Shown here: positions 49,566 to 57,713 of the stretch, one piece after another | Layout of the letters: every line of letters starts with the position of its first letter | Position numbering within the stretch: position 1 is the stretch's first letter | NCBI RefSeq assembly: GCF_024519455.1 | Contig: NZ_JALJRY010000028.1 | Coordinates: forward strand, 1 to 64,000 | DNA length: 64,000 bases | DNA from: Streptomyces sp. STR69 | Lineage (GTDB): Bacteria > Actinomycetota > Actinomycetes > Streptomycetales > Streptomycetaceae | Direction of reading: 5' to 3' | Program-made: the position numbers and the translations under genes | The notes under the pieces: model-generated | Told to the model about the DNA's origin: nothing | Database searches by the model: none | What the model saw: the letters and a program-made list of their open reading frames with translations, nothing else

Positions 49566-50545
49566 CCACGGACACTCCGGCCCGGCTCCTCCAGCTCCTC
49601 TCCCTCCTCCAGACGCCCCGCGAGTGGCCGGGCGGAGAGCTGGCCGACCGGCTCGGGGTCTCCCGTCGCACGGTCCGGCGGGACATCGACCGGCTCCGCG
49701 AACTGGGCTACCCGGTGCAGGCGACCCTGGGCGCCGACGGCGGCTACCGGCTGGTCGCGGGCAAGGCGATGCCGCCGCTCGTCCTCGACGACGAGGAGGC
49801 GGTGGCCATCGCGGTCGGCCTGCGGGCGGGCGCCGGGCACGCGGTCGAGGGCGTGGACGAGGCGTCCGTAAGGGCGCTGGCGAAGCTGGAACAGGTGCTC
49901 CCCGCGCGGCTACGGCACCGGGTCGCCACCCTCCAGGCCGCCACGACGGCGCTGACCAGTGGCGACGGGGCGAGCATCGCGCCCGAGACGCTGACCGTGA
50001 TGGCCTCGACGGTGGCCGGGCACGAGCGGCTGCGGTTCGCGTACCGCGCGAAGGACGGCACCGAGTCGCGCCGGGTGACGGAGCCGTACCGACTCGTCTC
50101 GACCGGCCGGCGCTGGTACCTCGTGGCCTACGACCTCGACCGCGAGGACTGGCGGACGTTCCGGGTCGACCGGGTGAGCGAGCCGTTCGCGACGGGGGCG
50201 CGGTTCGCGCCGCGCGAGCTGCCCACCGGAAGTGCCGCGGAGTATCTGCGGCAGTCGATGTACCGGCAGCAGCGGGCCTACGAGTACACCGTGACCTTCG
50301 CCGCGCCCGCCGACGTCGTCGCCGCACGCGTCCCGGCCTGGATGGGCACACCCGAGCCGCTCGACGCGCACCGGTGCCGCCTGCGCGCCACGACCGGCGA
50401 CGAGGTGCGCTGGCTGGCCGCCCGGCTGGCCCTGCTGGAGTTCGAGTTCACGGTCCAGGAGCCGGCGGAACTGGTGCGCTGCGTAAGGGAGTTGGGGGAA
50501 CGGCTGAGCAGGGCGGCAGGGGGCGGGCCGGTACGGCACGAGTGA
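49562..50545 (+). CDS. YafY-type regulator with HTH_11 and WYL domains
   Basis: A 327-residue regulator. The N-terminal HTH is at residues 5-60 (ARLLQLLSLLQTPREWPGGE, then LGVSRRTVRRDIDRLRELGY). The WYL ligand-binding domain is at about 150-235, where the W-Y-L motif is RRWYLVAYDL, and a WCX-like C-terminal extension follows. Such proteins sense small molecules or nucleic acid ligands. It should control the divergent MFS exporter through the ACTAGG palindrome. GGAG lies 6 nt before the ATG. Confidence 0.9.
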   Translation: MTTDTPARLLQLLSLLQTPREWPGGELADRLGVSRRTVRRDIDRLRELGYPVQATLGADGGYRLVAGKAMPPLVLDDEEAVAIAVGLRAGAGHAVEGVDEASVRALAKLEQVLPARLRHRVATLQAATTALTSGDGASIAPETLTVMASTVAGHERLRFAYRAKDGTESRRVTEPYRLVSTGRRWYLVAYDLDREDWRTFRVDRVSEPFATGARFAPRELPTGSAAEYLRQSMYRQQRAYEYTVTFAAPADVVAARVPAWMGTPEPLDAHRCRLRATTGDEVRWLAARLALLEFEFTVQEPAELVRCVRELGERLSRAAGGGPVRHE

Positions 50546-50572
50546 GGCGACCTCGCCCCGCTCCATGACGGC

Positions 50573-51289
50573 TCACCCCACCCCCCGAGCCGTCCCGATC
50601 TCCCCCCAGGGAAAGTCCCGCAGCGCCCGCAGGTTCCGCAGCGCCGACTCCGCCGGGCCGGTGAGTGTGCCCGGGTGTTCCTTTCCGGTGGCCCAGCCCT
50701 CGACCGCAGTCCGTACGGCGGCGCTCGCGACGGCGGCGGCGAAGCGCAGCTCCGGGGAGGTCGCGCTCGGGGCGCGGACGGCGAGGGTGGGGTCGCCGCT
50801 GGTGACACGTTCCAACAGGACCTCGCCCAGGGTCCGTTCCGACGCCTGGCAGACCTCCGCCCACACCTTCCGCAGGCCGGGGCTGGACTCCGCCATGCCG
50901 ATCAGGGTGCGCGCCCAGGTCCACGAGTACGTGGAGACGCCCACCCCGGGGGTCAGTGTGTGGCGCACGCCGTGTTCCAGGGCCTCCGGCACCGACAGTG
51001 CGGGCGGGGCCGCGCGCACCGCGTCCGCCCAGCGCTGGGCGCCGGCCGCGTAGAGCGGGGCGACGGCCTCTTCCTTGGTGGCGAAGTAGCGGTAGAAGGT
51101 GCGCGGGGCGATACCGGCACGCTGGGCGATGTCCTCGGCGCGGGTGGCCCGCAGCCCGTGTCTGGCGAAGAGCCCGGCCGCCGCCCGGGCGATCTCCATC
51201 CGGGTCTCGGCCTTGCGCCGCTCGGTCAGCGAGAGCGGTGCGGAGGGAGAGGCTGGGCGGGAATCCGGTGCTGGGGTGGGGCTGCTCAC
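50573..51289 (-). CDS. TetR-family transcriptional regulator
   Basis: A 238-residue TetR protein. The HTH is near residues 30-70 (GLFARHGLRATRAEDIAQRA, then GIAPRTFYRYFATKEEAV). The C-terminal domain is the helical ligand domain. The GTG at 51289 lies 6 nt after a TAGCCT box and has no Shine-Dalgarno sequence, so the transcript may be leaderless. It converges with the YafY-type gene (27 bp between stops). Its target is not adjacent in an obvious divergent arrangement. It lies immediately downstream of hrdD on the same strand, beyond a terminator. Confidence 0.88.
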   Translation of the reverse strand: MSSPTPAPDSRPASPSAPLSLTERRKAETRMEIARAAAGLFARHGLRATRAEDIAQRAGIAPRTFYRYFATKEEAVAPLYAAGAQRWADAVRAAPPALSVPEALEHGVRHTLTPGVGVSTYSWTWARTLIGMAESSPGLRKVWAEVCQASERTLGEVLLERVTSGDPTLAVRAPSATSPELRFAAAVASAAVRTAVEGWATGKEHPGTLTGPAESALRNLRALRDFPWGEIGTARGVG

Positions 51290-51710
51290 ACCGGCAGGCT
51301 ATGCCGCTGTGGCACAATCTGCCATTCGGCGGGCCACCCCGGGGTTCAGGTACGGGGTGCCCCGCCATCCCAGCATGTCCGCACCTCGCCCGCGCCGCCC
51401 GCCCGTGAAAAGAGCCGGGCCCCGACGCCTGGGGGGACAGGCGCCGAAGCCCGGCTCGGGAAAGTCCCGGCGCCGGGGGGGGATTTGCGTCGGGACTTGG
51501 CTCAGTGGGGTCACGGAGCAGCGCCCTCAAGCCTCAACTCCTGGGCCCTGAAGTCTTGTTCCCCAGGCCCCACGGATTGAAGCGGCGTTGCACAGCCATG
51601 TTTGCGCGGTCTCGCGCCACCGGGCGTACGCGGCCGGGCGTGCACCCGGAGTCGTACGCGCCCCGGGGCTGCCGGGCCGCCGGACGGGGAGCCGGGAAGT
51701 CACGCCCCCG
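51290..51710. other. Non-coding region between tetR and hrdD
   Basis: This 421-bp stretch has no credible gene. It contains an interrupted hairpin at 51412-51457 (outer GAGCCGGGC/GCCCGGCTC, inner GCCTG/CAGGC), a run of eight G at about 51475-51482, and a weak CCTGGG/CCCAGG pair near 51540-51570. A small RNA is possible but not supported by a promoter. Confidence 0.5.
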
Positions 51711-51744
51711 GCAACCCCTCCGGCGCCCCCGCCGGAGGGGTTGC
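51711..51744 (-). terminator. Terminator of hrdD
   Basis: GCAACCCCTCCGGCG and CGCCGGAGGGGTTGC form a perfect 15-bp stem with a CCCC loop, 15 bp beyond the hrdD stop. Confidence 0.92.
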
Positions 51745-51759
51745 TGCTCAGTGCCTGCC

Positions 51760-52758
51760 CTACGCCGCCGCGTCGAACCCGGTCTGGCTGGCCAGCTTCT
51801 TCAGTTCCAGCAGGGCGTGCTTCTCGATCTGGCGGATGCGCTCGCGCGTCAGGCCGTGCTCCTTGCCGACCTCGGTGAGCGTGCGCTCCCGGCCGTCCTC
51901 CATGCCGTACCGCATCTTGATGATGGAGGCCGTGCGCTGGTCGAGGCGGCCGATCAGGTCGTCCAGTTCCTCGCTGCGCAGCAGGGTCATGACGGACTGC
52001 TCGGGCGAGACCGCGGAGGTGTCCTCCAGGAGGTCACCGAACTGCGTGTCGCCGTCGTCGTCCACCGACATGTTCAGCGAGACCGGGTCGCGCGCCCAGT
52101 CCAGGACGTTCGTCACCCGCTCCGGCGTCGTGTCCAGCTCGGCGGCGATCTCCGCGTGCTCGGGCTCGCGGCCGTTCTTGCGGTTGAACTCGCGCTGCAC
52201 GCGCCGGATCCGGCCCAGCTCCTCCACCAGGTGGACGGGGAGCCGGATGGTCCGGGACTGGTCGGCGATCGAGCGGGTGATGGCCTGACGGATCCACCAG
52301 GTCGCGTACGTCGAGAACTTGAAGCCCTTGCGGTAGTCGAACTTCTCGACCGCGCGGACCAGGCCCGCGTTGCCCTCCTGGATCAGGTCGAGCAGAGGCA
52401 GGCCGCTACGGGGGTAACGGCGGGCCACGGCCACGACCAGACGGAGGTTGGACCGGATGAAGACGTCCTTGGCACGCTCCCCTTCGGCGACCAGGGCCTC
52501 CAGCTCTTCGCGGGTGGCGTCCGCCTGGGACACCTCCTCGCCGTCGAGGACCTGGCGCGCGAACACGCCCGCTTCGATGGTCTGTGAAAGCTCGACTTCC
52601 TTGGCGGCGTCGAGCAGCGGTGTGCGCGCGATTTCGTCGAGATACATGCCGACCAGGTCGCGGTCGGCGATCTCGCCGCCATGGGCGCGAACACTGCGCG
52701 CCACGCCGGAGGTCTCGCCGGAGGCGGACTTACGACGGGCGACGGCACGGGTTGCCAT
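51760..52758 (-). CDS. Group 2 sigma factor HrdD
   Basis: A 332-residue RNA polymerase sigma factor of the sigma-70 family without the long N-terminal region of HrdB. Region 1.2/2 contains DLVGMYLDEIARTPLL and NLRLVVAVARRYPRSGLPLLDLIQEGNAGL. Region 2.4 is FSTYATWWIRQAITRSI. Region 4.2 is GLTRERIRQIEKHALLELKK. Length and neighbourhood match S. coelicolor HrdD. It is dispensable in that species and induced through SigR during thiol stress. An exact SigR promoter lies upstream here too. Confidence 0.93.
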   Translation of the reverse strand: MATRAVARRKSASGETSGVARSVRAHGGEIADRDLVGMYLDEIARTPLLDAAKEVELSQTIEAGVFARQVLDGEEVSQADATREELEALVAEGERAKDVFIRSNLRLVVAVARRYPRSGLPLLDLIQEGNAGLVRAVEKFDYRKGFKFSTYATWWIRQAITRSIADQSRTIRLPVHLVEELGRIRRVQREFNRKNGREPEHAEIAAELDTTPERVTNVLDWARDPVSLNMSVDDDGDTQFGDLLEDTSAVSPEQSVMTLLRSEELDDLIGRLDQRTASIIKMRYGMEDGRERTLTEVGKEHGLTRERIRQIEKHALLELKKLASQTGFDAAA

Positions 52759-52841
52759 GCGTGCTCCCTTGCGATGGTGGGTCAGCAGGTGTTCGTCGGA
52801 TGCTTCGGCACTCTTCTCGTGTGCCCTGCATCTGATGGAAA

Positions 52842-52869
52842 CAACGACTGGAATCCGGACAGAATTCCC
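52842..52869 (-). promoter_or_regulatory. SigR-type promoter of hrdD
   Basis: On the minus strand GGGAAT (52864-52869) and GTTG (52842-52845) are separated by exactly 18 bp, a perfect match to the SigR consensus. It lies about 85 bp upstream of the hrdD ATG. A SigR-dependent hrdD promoter is known in S. coelicolor. Confidence 0.92.
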
Positions 52870-52928
52870 GACCCACTCCCCTATTTTTCTGATCTTGCAG
52901 TACCCTGTCCGGCCACAAGGGAGGTCCG

Positions 52929-53459
52929 ATGTCGTCGGAACGTACAGAGGTGCAGGTCAGGCCAGGAGTCGAGAGTGACCTCGACGCCCTCACCGACATC
53001 TACAACCACTACGTACGCGAGACCCCGATCACCTTCGACACCGCCGCCTTCTCGCCGGAGGAGCGCCGCCCTTGGCTGCTCTCCCACCCTGAAGACGGCC
53101 CATACCGGCTGAAGGTTGCCGTGGACGGGATCTTCCAAGGAAACTCACAGCGAATCCTCGGCTACGCCACATCCAGCCCTTACCGGGTGAAGCCCGCCTA
53201 CTCGACCTCGGTCGAGGTCACGATCTACCTCGCCCCGGATGCCGGCGGGCGCGGTATCGGCACGCTGCTCTACAAGGCGCTGTTCGAGTCCCTGGAGACC
53301 GAGGACGTGCACCGGGCGTACGCGGGCATCGCACAGCCCAACGAAGCGTCCACGCGGCTGCATGAACGCTTCGGCTTCCGGTACATCGGCACCCACCGGG
53401 AGGTGGGCCGCAAGTTCGGCCGCTACTGGGATGTCGCCTGGTACGAGAAGGAGTTGTAG
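52929..53459 (+). CDS. GNAT acetyltransferase, phosphinothricin acetyltransferase-like
   Basis: A 176-residue acetyltransferase. The order is DLDALTDIYNHYVRETPITF near residues 17-37, then EVTIYLAPDAGGRGIGTLLY (acetyl-CoA loop GGRGIG) and AGIAQPNEASTRLHERFGF. This matches the Pat/Bar-type family that acetylates amino acid analogues such as phosphinothricin or methionine sulfoximine, but specificity is not proven. A strong AAGGGAGG precedes the ATG. It is divergent from hrdD. Confidence 0.88.
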   Translation: MSSERTEVQVRPGVESDLDALTDIYNHYVRETPITFDTAAFSPEERRPWLLSHPEDGPYRLKVAVDGIFQGNSQRILGYATSSPYRVKPAYSTSVEVTIYLAPDAGGRGIGTLLYKALFESLETEDVHRAYAGIAQPNEASTRLHERFGFRYIGTHREVGRKFGRYWDVAWYEKEL

Positions 53460-53494
53460 CTCCCGCAGGTCCTCGGTCTCAGGTTTTACGGCCG

Positions 53495-54298
53495 TCAGCC
53501 GAACTGCACCGACCGCTTCGCCATCCCCATCCAGAACCCGTCGATCACGGAGGGGTTCAGCGCCTCCGGCGCGTCCAGCTCACCGGCGGCCTCCGCCGCG
53601 CCCATGGTGACGAACAGCGGGGCGAAGTGCTCGGTGCGCGGGTGGGCGTAACGCCCGGCCGGTGCCTTGTGGAGGAAGTCGAGCAGGCCGTCCCAGTCCC
53701 GTGCCTCCAGCGCCCGCCTGCCCCAGTCGTCGAACTCGGAGGACCAGGTGGGCACTCCGCCGCCGGTGTGGCGCAGGGCGGCCAGGTTGTGGGTGAAGAA
53801 GCCGGAGCCGACGATCAGGACACCCTCGTCGCGCAGGGGTGCCAGCTTGCGGCCGATCTCCATCAGCTTCACCGGGTCGAGGGTCGGCATGGAGACCTGG
53901 AGGACCGGGATGTCGGCGGCCGGGAACATCTCGACGAGCGGGACGTACGCCCCGTGGTCGAGGCCGCGGTCGGGGACGTCCTGCACGGGGATGCCCGGGG
54001 CGCGCAGCAACTTCCGTACGGACTCGGCGAGTTCGGGTGCGCCCGGGGCGTCGTAGCGGACCTGGTAGTAGTGCTCGGGGAAGCCCCAGAAGTCGTAGAC
54101 CAGGGGGACCGGGTCGGTGGCACCGAGGGCGAGGGGGGCCTCCTCCCAGTGCGCGGAGACCATGAGGATCGCCTTGGGGCGGGGGAGGTCGGCGGACCAG
54201 GCGGCGAGTTCGCCGGGCCAGATGGGGTCGTCCGCGAGGGGCGGCGCGCCGTGGCTGAGATAGAGGGCGGGCATGCGCTCCGGTGCGGCGGTGGACAT
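53495..54298 (-). CDS. DODA-type (LigB-like) extradiol dioxygenase
   Basis: A 267-residue class III extradiol dioxygenase like E. coli YgiD or plant DODA. Metal-binding His residues are in LYLSHGAPP, VSAHWEE, GSGFFTHN and near HPRTEHFAPL. It should open catechol-type rings using Fe or Zn. The ATG at 54298 with GGGGAG 9 nt upstream is preferred over the longer frame. It diverges from the MarR gene, which is its likely regulator in response to phenolic compounds. Confidence 0.88.
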   Translation of the reverse strand: MSTAAPERMPALYLSHGAPPLADDPIWPGELAAWSADLPRPKAILMVSAHWEEAPLALGATDPVPLVYDFWGFPEHYYQVRYDAPGAPELAESVRKLLRAPGIPVQDVPDRGLDHGAYVPLVEMFPAADIPVLQVSMPTLDPVKLMEIGRKLAPLRDEGVLIVGSGFFTHNLAALRHTGGGVPTWSSEFDDWGRRALEARDWDGLLDFLHKAPAGRYAHPRTEHFAPLFVTMGAAEAAGELDAPEALNPSVIDGFWMGMAKRSVQFG

Positions 54299-54353
54299 GA
54301 CGGTCACTCCCCAGGGTCGAACCATGATCGAACATGGCACTCGAACTCGATAC

Positions 54354-54426
54354 TTGAACTCTCAAACTTCTTGTGCGCCAGCCTACGCCGCATTTGTTTA
54401 ACCTTCAAGGAGAGCTCTCGTACAGT
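54354..54426 (+). promoter_or_regulatory. marR promoter and possible MarR sites
   Basis: TTAACC (54398-54403) and TACAGT (54421-54426) are 17 bp apart and give a good promoter whose start is close to the marR ATG at 54434. TTGAACTCTCAA (54354-54365) is a short inverted repeat, and AACCTTCAAGG overlaps the -35. Either could bind the MarR protein. Confidence 0.5.
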
Positions 54427-54433
54427 GGAGGGC

Positions 54434-54961
54434 ATGAACACGGCACCCGCACCCGCTGACGCAGCGGCACCCGCTGACGAACCCCGCTGGCTCACCGCCG
54501 AGGAGCAGCGTGTCTGGCGCTTCTACATGCACGCCAGCACCCTCCTGGAGGACCATCTGGACCGTCAGCTCCAGCGGGACGCGGGCATGCCGCACATCTA
54601 CTACGGCCTTCTCGTCCAGCTCGCCGATGCGCCCGGCCGCCGGCTGCGGATGACCGAGCTGGCCATGAACGCGAAGATCACCCGCTCCCGCCTCTCGCAC
54701 GCGATCGCGCGGCTGGAGAAGAACGGGTGGGTGCGCCGCGAGGACTGCCCCTCCGACAAGCGCGGCCAGTTCGCGGTGCTGACCGACGCGGGGTACGAGG
54801 TGCTCAGCCGTACCGCCCCGGGCCATGTGACCGCCGTACGGCAGGCGTTGTTCGAGCGGCTGAGCCCGGAACAGCAGAAGTCCCTCGGCGAGATCATGGA
54901 GATCGTCGCCGAGGGACTTCAGCCGAACGAAGCGGGCGCGGATCTGCCCTGGCTCCGCTGA
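54434..54961 (+). CDS. MarR-family transcriptional regulator
   Basis: A 175-residue winged-helix regulator. The HTH is at about 72-120 (RMTELAMNAKITRSRLSHAI, then ARLEKNGWVRREDCPSDKRG with the wing Asp-Lys-Arg-Gly). Helices for dimerisation are at both ends. It is divergent from the DODA dioxygenase and convergent with the MFS exporter. It probably responds to aromatic compounds and represses the dioxygenase. An N-terminal Ala/Pro-rich extension of 20 residues is unstructured. Confidence 0.9.
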   Translation: MNTAPAPADAAAPADEPRWLTAEEQRVWRFYMHASTLLEDHLDRQLQRDAGMPHIYYGLLVQLADAPGRRLRMTELAMNAKITRSRLSHAIARLEKNGWVRREDCPSDKRGQFAVLTDAGYEVLSRTAPGHVTAVRQALFERLSPEQQKSLGEIMEIVAEGLQPNEAGADLPWLR

Positions 54962-55002
54962 GCCGCTCAACTCAGGCGGAAACCAGGGCAGTTCCTGGGA
55001 GT

Positions 55003-55037
55003 CGTACGTACGGGGCGTCCCCTTCCCCGTACGTACG
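55003..55037. terminator. Bidirectional terminator between marR and the MFS gene
   Basis: CGTACGTACGGGG and CCCCGTACGTACG form a perfect 13-bp stem with a 9-nt loop, between two convergent genes. Confidence 0.9.
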
Positions 55038-55073
55038 GATGGTGCGAAGGGGGTACGACCGGGTCGGGCGTCG

Positions 55074-56636
55074 TCAGTGGGCGACGACCGGGACCTTGAA
55101 CTCGTCCTCGACGCCGTCACCGGAGGCGACCGGGTCGGAACCCTGCTTGCCCGCGTTGACGAGGACCGAGACGATCACCGCAGCCGTCACCAGCATGCCG
55201 ACGGCGAACCAGATGGCGTTGGTGTAGCCGTGCACCTGGCCCTGCAGCGCGACGAGCTGCTGCTGGGTCTTGGACGTACCGGCACCGGCGATGTGGTCCT
55301 TGATGTACGCGGTCGTCGCGGAGGCGGCGATCGTGTTCAGCAGGGCCGTACCGATGGCGCCACCCACCTGCTGCGAGGTGTTGACCATCGCGGAGGCGAC
55401 ACCCGCGTCCCGGGGCTCGACGCCCAGGGTGGCCAGGGACATGGCCGGCATGAACGCCGTACCCATGCCGAGACCGAGCAGCAGCATCGCGGGCAGGATG
55501 ATCGAGGCGTACGACGAGCCGATCTCCAGCTGCGTCATCAGGAGCATGCCGACCGCGGCGACCAGGAAGCCGGGGCCCATGAGCAGGCGGGCCGGCAGGC
55601 GGGTCATCAGGCGGGTGCCGATCTGGGTCGAGCCGACCATCATGCCGACGATCATCGGCATGAAGGCGAAGCCGGTCTTGATCGGCGAGAAGCCCTTCAC
55701 GACCTGCAGGTAGTAGGTGAGGAAGAGGAACGTGCCGAACATCGCGATGATGGCGATGCCGAGCGAGAGGTAGATACCGCCGCGGTTGCGGTCGGTGACG
55801 ACGCGCAGCGGCAGCAGCGGGGCCTTGACCTTCGCCTCGACGACGACGAACGAGACCAGCAGGACCGCCGACGCGATGAACAGCGCGATGGTCGAGGAGT
55901 CGCCCCAGCCGTTGGACTCGGCGCGGGTGAAGCCGTAGACGAGCGAGACCAGGCCGAGGGTGGAGAGCAGGACACCCGGGATGTCGAGCGGGTTGCGGTT
56001 GCGGCCGCCCTCCGGCTCACGGATGACGAAGTACGCGCCGAGCGCGGCCACGATGGCGAACGGGATGTTCACGAAGAACGTCCAGCGCCAGTCCAGGTAC
56101 TCGGTCAGCACACCGCCGAGGATGAAGCCGACGGCGCCGCCGCCACCGGCGATCGCGCCGTAGATACCGAACGCCTTGGCGCGTTCCTTGGCGTCCGTGA
56201 ACATCACGGCGAGCAGGGAGAGCGCGGCGGGCGCGAGCAGTGCGCCGAAGGCGCCCTGGAGGGCACGGGCGCCGAACATCATGGCGCCGGTGGTGGCCAC
56301 GCCACCGAGGGCGGACGCGGCGGCGAAGCCGGTCAGACCGACGACGAAGGCGCGCTTGCGCCCCCACAGGTCGGCTATACGACCGCCGAAGAGCAGCAGA
56401 CCGCCGAAGGCGAGGGCGTAGGCCGTGACGACCCACTGCCGGTTGCCGTCGGAGATGCCCAGGTCGGTCTGGGCGGACGGGAGGGCGATGTTCACGATGG
56501 TGGCGTCGAGCACGACCATCAGCTGGGCGAGCGCGATGAACGCGAGCGCTTTCCAGCGGTTGGCATGGGCTTCGTGCTCGGCGGCCTCGGAGGCCTTGTC
56601 GAGAGCGCCGGGGGCGCTTCGAGCTGTTTCAGACAT
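55074..56636 (-). CDS. DHA2-type MFS exporter
   Basis: A 520-residue transporter with 14 predicted helices. Helix 1 has QLMVVLDATIVNIALPSAQ, motif A is GGRIADLWGRKRAFVVG, and motif C lies in IYGAIAGGGGAVGFILGGVL. This is a typical multidrug exporter of the EmrB/QacA group. The ATG at 56636 follows a long leader. The TetR gene is 151 bp upstream on the same strand and is likely its regulator. Confidence 0.9.
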   Translation of the reverse strand: MSETARSAPGALDKASEAAEHEAHANRWKALAFIALAQLMVVLDATIVNIALPSAQTDLGISDGNRQWVVTAYALAFGGLLLFGGRIADLWGRKRAFVVGLTGFAAASALGGVATTGAMMFGARALQGAFGALLAPAALSLLAVMFTDAKERAKAFGIYGAIAGGGGAVGFILGGVLTEYLDWRWTFFVNIPFAIVAALGAYFVIREPEGGRNRNPLDIPGVLLSTLGLVSLVYGFTRAESNGWGDSSTIALFIASAVLLVSFVVVEAKVKAPLLPLRVVTDRNRGGIYLSLGIAIIAMFGTFLFLTYYLQVVKGFSPIKTGFAFMPMIVGMMVGSTQIGTRLMTRLPARLLMGPGFLVAAVGMLLMTQLEIGSSYASIILPAMLLLGLGMGTAFMPAMSLATLGVEPRDAGVASAMVNTSQQVGGAIGTALLNTIAASATTAYIKDHIAGAGTSKTQQQLVALQGQVHGYTNAIWFAVGMLVTAAVIVSVLVNAGKQGSDPVASGDGVEDEFKVPVVAH

Positions 56637-56787
56637 GGTGGTACCCACTTCGGGACTTCGTGACGGAAAAATACGGAAGAAGGACGTGTTCGGGGACGGC
56701 TCGTCGACGAGTGACACTCTGCGGTCGCTACGACGACGAGAGCCGGTGCTTGTTGTTGAGACGGGCGTGACGCTCTGAACTAATCGG

Positions 56788-57435
56788 TCAGGGCTGCCGG
56801 AGATCCTCCATGGTCGCGGCCGTGCCGGGCAGGACCGAGCGGGCCGGGGCCCGTAGTCCGTCCAGGAACAGCTGCAGGTGTCGGTGTACGAAGCGGTCGG
56901 CGCTGAGGCAACCGGTGCCGGCCGGGGGCCTGCTGAGCTGGGCCACGGCGACCATCACATCGCCGACACCCACGTCCGTACGGAGCTGTCCGGACCGCCT
57001 GGCCCTGTCCATGACCTCGTCGATGAGCTGCTCGACCCGCTCCCGCGCGGCTTCCAGGTCCGGGTGGAACTGGTCGAACGTGCTGGAGATCATGGGGCAC
57101 AGCGCGCTGATCCGCTCGTCGGCGGACACGTGCACGAAGCGCTCCAGAGCGGCGAAGGCGTCGCCGGTCTCGTTGAGCGCCTGCTCGGCGGCCTCCGACG
57201 TACGGTCCATGACCGAGACCACTACCTCGCGGACGAGGGCGTCGCGGTCGGGGAAGTTGCGGTAGAGCGTGGCGTTGCCGACGCCGGCCCGGCGGGCGAT
57301 CTCGTCGAGCGGCACATCGGGGCCGAACTCGACGAACATCTCGCGGGCGGCGGTGACGATCCGCTCCCGGTTGCGCAAAGCGTCGGCGCGCGGCCGGGTC
57401 ACCTTTCGCTGTACGGGGGTCATCGCGGTCGTCAC
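56788..57435 (-). CDS. TetR-family regulator of the adjacent MFS exporter
   Basis: A 215-residue TetR protein. The HTH is at about 18-62 (NRERIVTAAREMFVEFGPDV ... LDEIARRAGVGNATLYRNFP). The ligand domain resembles SCO-type regulators of efflux pumps. The GTG at 57435 is fixed by AAGGAG 6 nt upstream. Two GGGGA-N5-TCCCC palindromes upstream are the expected operators. It diverges from the M6 protease gene, which could also be a target. Confidence 0.88.
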   Translation of the reverse strand: MTTAMTPVQRKVTRPRADALRNRERIVTAAREMFVEFGPDVPLDEIARRAGVGNATLYRNFPDRDALVREVVVSVMDRTSEAAEQALNETGDAFAALERFVHVSADERISALCPMISSTFDQFHPDLEAARERVEQLIDEVMDRARRSGQLRTDVGVGDVMVAVAQLSRPPAGTGCLSADRFVHRHLQLFLDGLRAPARSVLPGTAATMEDLRQP

Positions 57436-57466
57436 GGTCGACTCCTTGACTTGCGGGTGGCGATCC

Positions 57467-57526
57467 GGGGAAGGACTCCCCGTTTCGCTCGGACACATGG
57501 CTAAACGGGGAAACGGTCCCCGGTTA
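57467..57526. promoter_or_regulatory. Two GGGGA-N5-TCCCC operator candidates
   Basis: GGGGAAGGACTCCCC is at 57467-57481. TAAACGGGGA-N5-TCCCCGGTTA at 57502-57526 has 10-bp arms with one mismatch. Both share the same core and spacing, with centres 40 bp apart. They lie between the tetR start and the divergent metalloprotease gene, as expected for TetR autoregulation. Confidence 0.75.
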
Positions 57527-57713
57527 TTTCCCACTCAGCGGGACAATTCATGTGACCTGGGTCACACCTCGTTTGGCTCTTTCTTCGCCCTCGTCCCACC
57601 ACAACCACACGGTCGGTCTCCTCCAGCGCGCGCCCTCGCACCGCACGACACAGGGTGATCGAAAGGGTGCAGCCGGAGACCGGCGGCTGCCGTGGCGCGA
57701 AGGGTCTCCCTGC

